NCBI RefSeq assembly: GCF_000714935.1
Contig: NZ_JMIR01000042.1
Location: 1 to 34,236, forward strand
Reading direction: 5' to 3'
DNA length: 34,236 nucleotides
Origin: Tumebacillus flagellatus
GTDB taxonomy: Bacteria > Bacillota > Bacilli > Tumebacillales > Tumebacillaceae
Of this stretch, positions 31,192 to 34,236 are shown one piece after another. The number at the start of each line of letters is the position of its first letter. The stretch's first letter is position 1. The translations under genes were made by a program, and so were the position numbers. The notes under the pieces are model-generated. The model worked only from the letters and a program-made list of their open reading frames with translations. It did not search any database and was not told where the DNA came from.

Positions 31192-31869
31192 TCAAGCGTT
31201 CCCTCTCAGCATGCAGCCGACGCCGCGCACGGTTTGGATGTAGTGGTCGCAACCGTGGACGGCGAGTTTTTTTCGAAGGTAGTGGAGATAGACGTCGACG
31301 ACGGACGTATTGGTATCGACTTCAAATCCCCAGACCCGGTCGAAGATCTGCTCGCGGGTGAGTATCTGCTCGGCGTTGATCAGCAGGAATTCCAGCAGTT
31401 TGTATTCCTTGGCGGTCAGTTTCAGCGGCTGGTTGTCCACATAGCCGTCGCGGGATTTCGAGCGAATCGAAAGCGGCCCGTACGTGATGTCGCCGTCCGG
31501 GTTGACTGAGCTGTTGCGGCGAAGCAATGCACGGGCGCGGGCGAGCAATTCGGCGACGGCAAACGGTTTGACGAGGTAGTCGTCCGCCCCCGCGTCCAGT
31601 CCGCGCACGCGGTCTTCCACCGAATCGCGCGCGGTGAGCAGCAAAATCGGCGTGGCGAGGCCGCGTTTGCGCAGGTGTTGGACGATCTCCAGCCCCGTCG
31701 TGCCGGGCAACATGATGTCGAGCACGATCAGGTCGTAGATGCCCTGGGTGGCGAGCATCTCGCCGTCATCTCCGTTTTCAGCCGTGTCGACGGCGTATGA
31801 TTCCTCTTCGAACATCTGCCGGATGGCGTCCAACAGCGGACGGTCGTCTTCCACGAGCAAGATGCGCAT
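31192..31869 (-). CDS. OmpR/PhoB-family response regulator
   Basis: A 225-aa regulator. The receiver domain (1-115) has the acidic pair EDD at 7-9, phosphoacceptor D51 in LIVLDIMLPG, the Thr in LLTARD and the Lys in YLVKPF. The winged-helix DNA-binding domain (125-223) has LTAKEYKLLEFLLINA and VVDVYLHYLRKKL. ATG 31869 follows AAGGAGG. It is the first gene of the operon with the kinase. A perfect 15-bp inverted repeat at 31921 lies in its promoter region. Confidence 0.95.
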   Translation of the reverse strand: MRILLVEDDRPLLDAIRQMFEEESYAVDTAENGDDGEMLATQGIYDLIVLDIMLPGTTGLEIVQHLRKRGLATPILLLTARDSVEDRVRGLDAGADDYLVKPFAVAELLARARALLRRNSSVNPDGDITYGPLSIRSKSRDGYVDNQPLKLTAKEYKLLEFLLINAEQILTREQIFDRVWGFEVDTNTSVVDVYLHYLRKKLAVHGCDHYIQTVRGVGCMLRGNA

Positions 31870-31920
31870 GCGGAGGCCTCCTTTTTTGGATTCCTTGATT
31901 TTTTACTCCTTCTATTGTAA

Positions 31921-31960
31921 CAAGAACAACAGGCAACGTCTCGTGTGCCTGTTGTTCTTG
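31921..31960. promoter_or_regulatory. Perfect 15-bp inverted repeat in the divergent regulatory region
   Basis: Arms CAAGAACAACAGGCA (31921-31935) and TGCCTGTTGTTCTTG (31946-31960) with a 10-base centre. It lies between divergent genes, so it is not an ordinary terminator. On the minus strand it ends right beside a TACAAT (-10-like), occupying the -35 region of the response-regulator gene. Confidence 0.6.
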
Positions 31961-32152
31961 TGTGTGTTGTGTAGGTATGTGTAGGCTCTTGAACGGAACT
32001 CCTTTCAAGAGAGTATGGTCGTTGCCTACAGATTCAGTATGTAGGAACGTTCTTAGAAAAGCCTTAAAAAACGATGTGCAATTCGTGACAATCACGCTAC
32101 AATATAATGGTAATTGGAAAATTTGTTTTTTTACGACAAGGAGGGCTTCCCC

Positions 32153-33091
32153 ATGGCGACGGCAGACCTTTTGACCGCATCGAAACACTTTACTCTGGAG
32201 CGCCTCGCAGACGGTGTCTACGCGGCGATTGAAAACACCGGATTCGGAGCGTTCAGCAACGCCGGCTTCGTGGATTTGGGAGATCGCACGCTAGTGTTTG
32301 ATTCGTTCCAGACCCCGCAAGCAGCGCAAGACTTGCGGGCGGCGGCGGAGCAATTGACGGGCAAGCCGGTCTCGATTCTGGTCAACAGCCACCGACACGG
32401 CGACCATGTGCGCGGAAACCAAGTGTTTCGCGACGCGGTGATTCTCTCGACGGAGTTGACCCGCGAGTTGATCGGACAAGACCGTGCCCGCGTGGCTCAA
32501 CAACGGGATGGCATTCACGGGTACCATGCGAGTTTGCCCGCCAAAGTGGAGGCTGCACAGACGGAAGAAGAGCGTCGCGCCTTGGAAATGCAACTGTCGC
32601 AGATCGGGGAGATCTGCGAGACGATCGACACGTTGGAGTTGACGTTGCCGACGGTGACGTTTTCCGAACAACTTGTGATTCACGGCACGAAGCGTCGGGC
32701 GGAGTTGTTCTGTTTTGGCGGCGGTCACTCCCCGAGTGACACGTTCCTCTACCTGCCCGAGGAGAAGATCGTTTTTTTCGCAGACTTGTTGTTTACGAGC
32801 GGTCATCTGGCGGTCTGGGAAGATGCGCGGGAGTGGCATCGGATCTTGACCCGCGTGCAGGAAGAGTTTGCGATGGACGTGTTGGTGCCGGGGCACGGTT
32901 CAGTAGGGACTCGGGAGGATTTGGCGAAAAACCTGCGCTATTTGGAGGTGTTTTTGCAAACGATCGAGGAAGGCAAGGCACGAGGGCTTTCCGAAGACGA
33001 ATTGCAAAAGCTGCCGATCCCGGAGGAGTTGGCAGGTCTTGCCTATCCGAACAACTGGGCGTCTTCGCTGCGCGTTCAGGCCGTTAAGTAA
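32153..33091 (+). CDS. MBL-fold metallo-hydrolase
   Basis: A 312-aa metallo-beta-lactamase fold protein. The zinc ligands are NSHRHGDHVRGN (HxHxDH), the His in FGGGHSPSDT, the bridging Asp in VFFADLLF and the last His in LVPGHGSVG. The layout, with a long helical insert at about 115-160 rich in Glu/Arg, resembles cyclase- or quorum-quenching-like MBL proteins. Its substrate is unknown. ATG 32153 has AAGGAGG eight bases upstream; the longer open frame to 32114 would put that site inside the gene. A TATAAT at 32103-32108 is the likely -10. It is monocistronic with its own terminator. Confidence 0.87.
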   Translation: MATADLLTASKHFTLERLADGVYAAIENTGFGAFSNAGFVDLGDRTLVFDSFQTPQAAQDLRAAAEQLTGKPVSILVNSHRHGDHVRGNQVFRDAVILSTELTRELIGQDRARVAQQRDGIHGYHASLPAKVEAAQTEEERRALEMQLSQIGEICETIDTLELTLPTVTFSEQLVIHGTKRRAELFCFGGGHSPSDTFLYLPEEKIVFFADLLFTSGHLAVWEDAREWHRILTRVQEEFAMDVLVPGHGSVGTREDLAKNLRYLEVFLQTIEEGKARGLSEDELQKLPIPEELAGLAYPNNWASSLRVQAVK

Positions 33092-33106
33092 AAGAGTGAG
33101 GACTTT

Positions 33107-33136
33107 GACCACATCTTCCGCCGATGTGGTCTTTTT
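33107..33136 (+). terminator. Terminator of the MBL gene
   Basis: A perfect 9-bp stem GACCACATC / GATGTGGTC with loop TTCCGCC, then TTTTT. Confidence 0.88.
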
Positions 33137-33261
33137 GAACCATGACTTTTTACACCCACACGCTGAGTTGAAAAACATGAAGGACGACAGATGAAGATCT
33201 GTGAAAGGCTGGTTACAATGAATTCGTAAACGATACTTACTGACGAATGGAGATTGGTCAT

Positions 33262-33810
33262 ATGTTGACAAAAGAACAGTGGGATTTGATTGGCTATGGT
33301 GTTTGGGCCATCATCATCTACATGACGCTCAAACAATTCTTGGAAACCCGCCGTCCGGTCAAAGGCAACGGACTGCGCATCCTGTTAAGCGATATCTTGT
33401 TGGTTGCTCCGCTGCCTTGGATCATTGAGGTTTGGTACAAGCGCGGTGTGCAAGAAGACATCCTCCTGTGCTTCCTGTACGGTGTGCTGCTGGCGATTCC
33501 CTACATCCTGTTCTCAAACTACGCGGTGAACAAGGACGGCAAAATTCAGTTTAAGTCGAACATCATCTTCTACATCATCTTGTTCGCCTTCCCGATTCTG
33601 CGGTACGAAGTGCGGACCTACATCTTCAACCACCATCCGATCTTCTTCCAACAATATCTTCCGAAAGCGTACGTTCCGGACATCGAGATCATGCTCTCGT
33701 ACTACATCATGGTGTTGGTCGTCTCCACGTTCGTATGGCGTCTGTGGTGCTACTTCCGATTCCGTGCCGTGGCAGCCAAAGCGCAAGCCAATCGTTCGAT
33801 GAACGCGTAA
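33262..33810 (+). CDS. CcdC-like integral membrane protein
   Basis: A 182-aa membrane protein with about five hydrophobic segments (near residues 9-22, 40-55, 65-85, 98-115, 140-162). The length and the spacing of the segments resemble the CcdC/YneJ (DUF1453-type) family linked to cytochrome c maturation in Bacillus, but the match is by impression and no catalytic motif is visible. No ccdA or cytochrome gene lies nearby. ATG 33262 has GGAG nine bases upstream, preferred over the in-frame ATG at 33247, which precedes that site. Confidence 0.65.
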   Translation: MLTKEQWDLIGYGVWAIIIYMTLKQFLETRRPVKGNGLRILLSDILLVAPLPWIIEVWYKRGVQEDILLCFLYGVLLAIPYILFSNYAVNKDGKIQFKSNIIFYIILFAFPILRYEVRTYIFNHHPIFFQQYLPKAYVPDIEIMLSYYIMVLVVSTFVWRLWCYFRFRAVAAKAQANRSMNA

Positions 33811-33816
33811 GAACAG

Positions 33817-33846
33817 AAGGGACGTCACTTGTACGTCCCTTTCTTT
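33817..33846 (+). terminator. Terminator after the CcdC-like gene
   Basis: Stem AAGGGACGT / ACGTCCCTT with loop CACTTGT and a TCTTT tail. Confidence 0.8.
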
Positions 33847-33871
33847 ATCCGCTGGAAGGATGGAGAACATC

Positions 33872-34108
33872 ATGGAAAGTAAAAACTTCAACCAAGTGAC
33901 CGACTTGTTCCTGACGATGGGGTACTTGGAGATGGAGCAGGAGATTGCGCAAGGCCAGAATTCGTGGCAAGGGATCAAGAAATTGAACCAAGACTTCTTC
34001 AGCGTTGTGGAGTTGGTCGTCTTCCGCCATGATCCGGAGAATGTCATCCAGAACTCCGTGGTCATCAACCGGCAGCATTTCTTGAGCGTACTGGAGTCGA
34101 TTGAATAA
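33872..34108 (+). CDS. Small soluble hypothetical protein (78 aa)
   Basis: A short acidic protein starting MESKNFNQVTDLFLTMGYLE, with predicted helices and no membrane segment or Cys. ATG 33872 is chosen because GGAG stands six bases before it; the in-frame ATG at 33860 directly touches its own GGAAGG. It ends just before a strong terminator, which supports it as a gene. I do not recognise the family. Confidence 0.7.
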   Translation: MESKNFNQVTDLFLTMGYLEMEQEIAQGQNSWQGIKKLNQDFFSVVELVVFRHDPENVIQNSVVINRQHFLSVLESIE

Positions 34109-34126
34109 GCAAGAAATGAGTAACCA

Positions 34127-34161
34127 AAAAGCCCGTCCTTCGCGTTGAAGGACGGGCTTTT
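34127..34161. terminator. Strong terminator between the small gene and tRNA-Leu
   Basis: A perfect 15-bp stem AAAAGCCCGTCCTTC and its complement with loop GCGTT; T runs on both strands, so it also ends the minus-strand tRNA transcript. Confidence 0.92.
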
Positions 34162-34173
34162 CTATGATCGGTT

Positions 34174-34236
34174 TGGTGCGGTCAAGAGGACTTGAACCTC
34201 CACGGGGTTGCCCCCACAAGAACCTGAATCTTGCGC
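34174..34236 (-). tRNA. tRNA-Leu(CAG), 3' part, cut by the window edge
   Basis: On the minus strand the anticodon arm is CAAGA-TTCAGGT-TCTTG, giving anticodon CAG. A long type II variable arm (TGGGGGCAACCCCG), a T arm (GGAGG-TTCAAGT-CCTCT), the acceptor half ending GACCGCA and an encoded CCA follow. The acceptor 5' half and the D arm lie beyond the window. Confidence 0.93.

Overview
The window reads as chromosomal DNA of an aerobic, spore-forming, GC-rich Firmicute of the Alicyclobacillaceae type; Tumebacillus is my best guess from gene style, not a proven assignment. The clues are Gram-positive ribosome-binding sites, a ydaO-type c-di-AMP riboswitch on a cell-wall hydrolase, a UV-damage endonuclease of the UvsE type, an SLH-domain protein, a PadR-controlled ABC exporter and a class II (B12) ribonucleotide reductase coupled to nrdR. 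About 28 ordinary genes and six genes too short for routine ORF calling are supported.

Layout. 1-9.5 kb: the start of a glycine-rich protein, a type II NADH dehydrogenase, a lactonase-like metallo-beta-lactamase (MBL) fold enzyme, an ABC exporter pair divergent from its PadR regulator, uvsE, a zinc-type CDF exporter, a 40-residue membrane peptide, a wall-hydrolase/SLH protein and a second MBL enzyme. 9.5-11.8 kb: an unusual LuxR-HTH/DUF2087/GIY-YIG fusion, and an NlpC/P60 hydrolase behind a c-di-AMP riboswitch. 11.8-19.9 kb: the accessory heart of the window, described below. 19.9-29 kb: nrdR-nrdJ, a GNAT acetyltransferase, a HAD phosphatase with a PduO-type cobalamin adenosyltransferase, a LACTB2-like MBL enzyme, a damaged MHYT/PAS/EAL protein and a Nudix hydrolase. 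29-34.2 kb: a pentapeptide-repeat protein, a two-component system, a fourth MBL enzyme, a CcdC-like membrane protein, a small soluble protein and the 3' part of tRNA-Leu(CAG).

The most interesting region, 11878-19821 on the minus strand, looks like a little-described short-peptide (RiPP-like or signalling) system. Five tiny genes encode 30-35 residue peptides with a shared leader (MKK, two variable residues, [IV]KK[TV]E, then usually VKLTT and LY) and a variable tail with one cysteine. They lie upstream of two tandem copies of a gene pair. One member is a membrane protein with an N-terminal PqqD-like peptide-binding domain and an HExxH (M50-like) protease core. The other is a 730-residue protein with a degenerate NTPase-like N-terminus and a long TPR array. 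Each cassette has a promoter, a precursor gene, an internal terminator that should favour precursor expression, then protease and TPR genes. No radical SAM enzyme, lanthionine synthetase, YcaO or ABC exporter is present, so the peptides may be only cleaved and exported, or cyclised through their cysteine.

The B12 theme is coherent: nrdJ needs adenosylcobalamin and the PduO-type enzyme makes it, 2-3 kb away, behind its own structured leader. Regulation is well visible: an NrdR box, a riboswitch, face-to-face promoters inside a PadR operator, and many clear intrinsic terminators.
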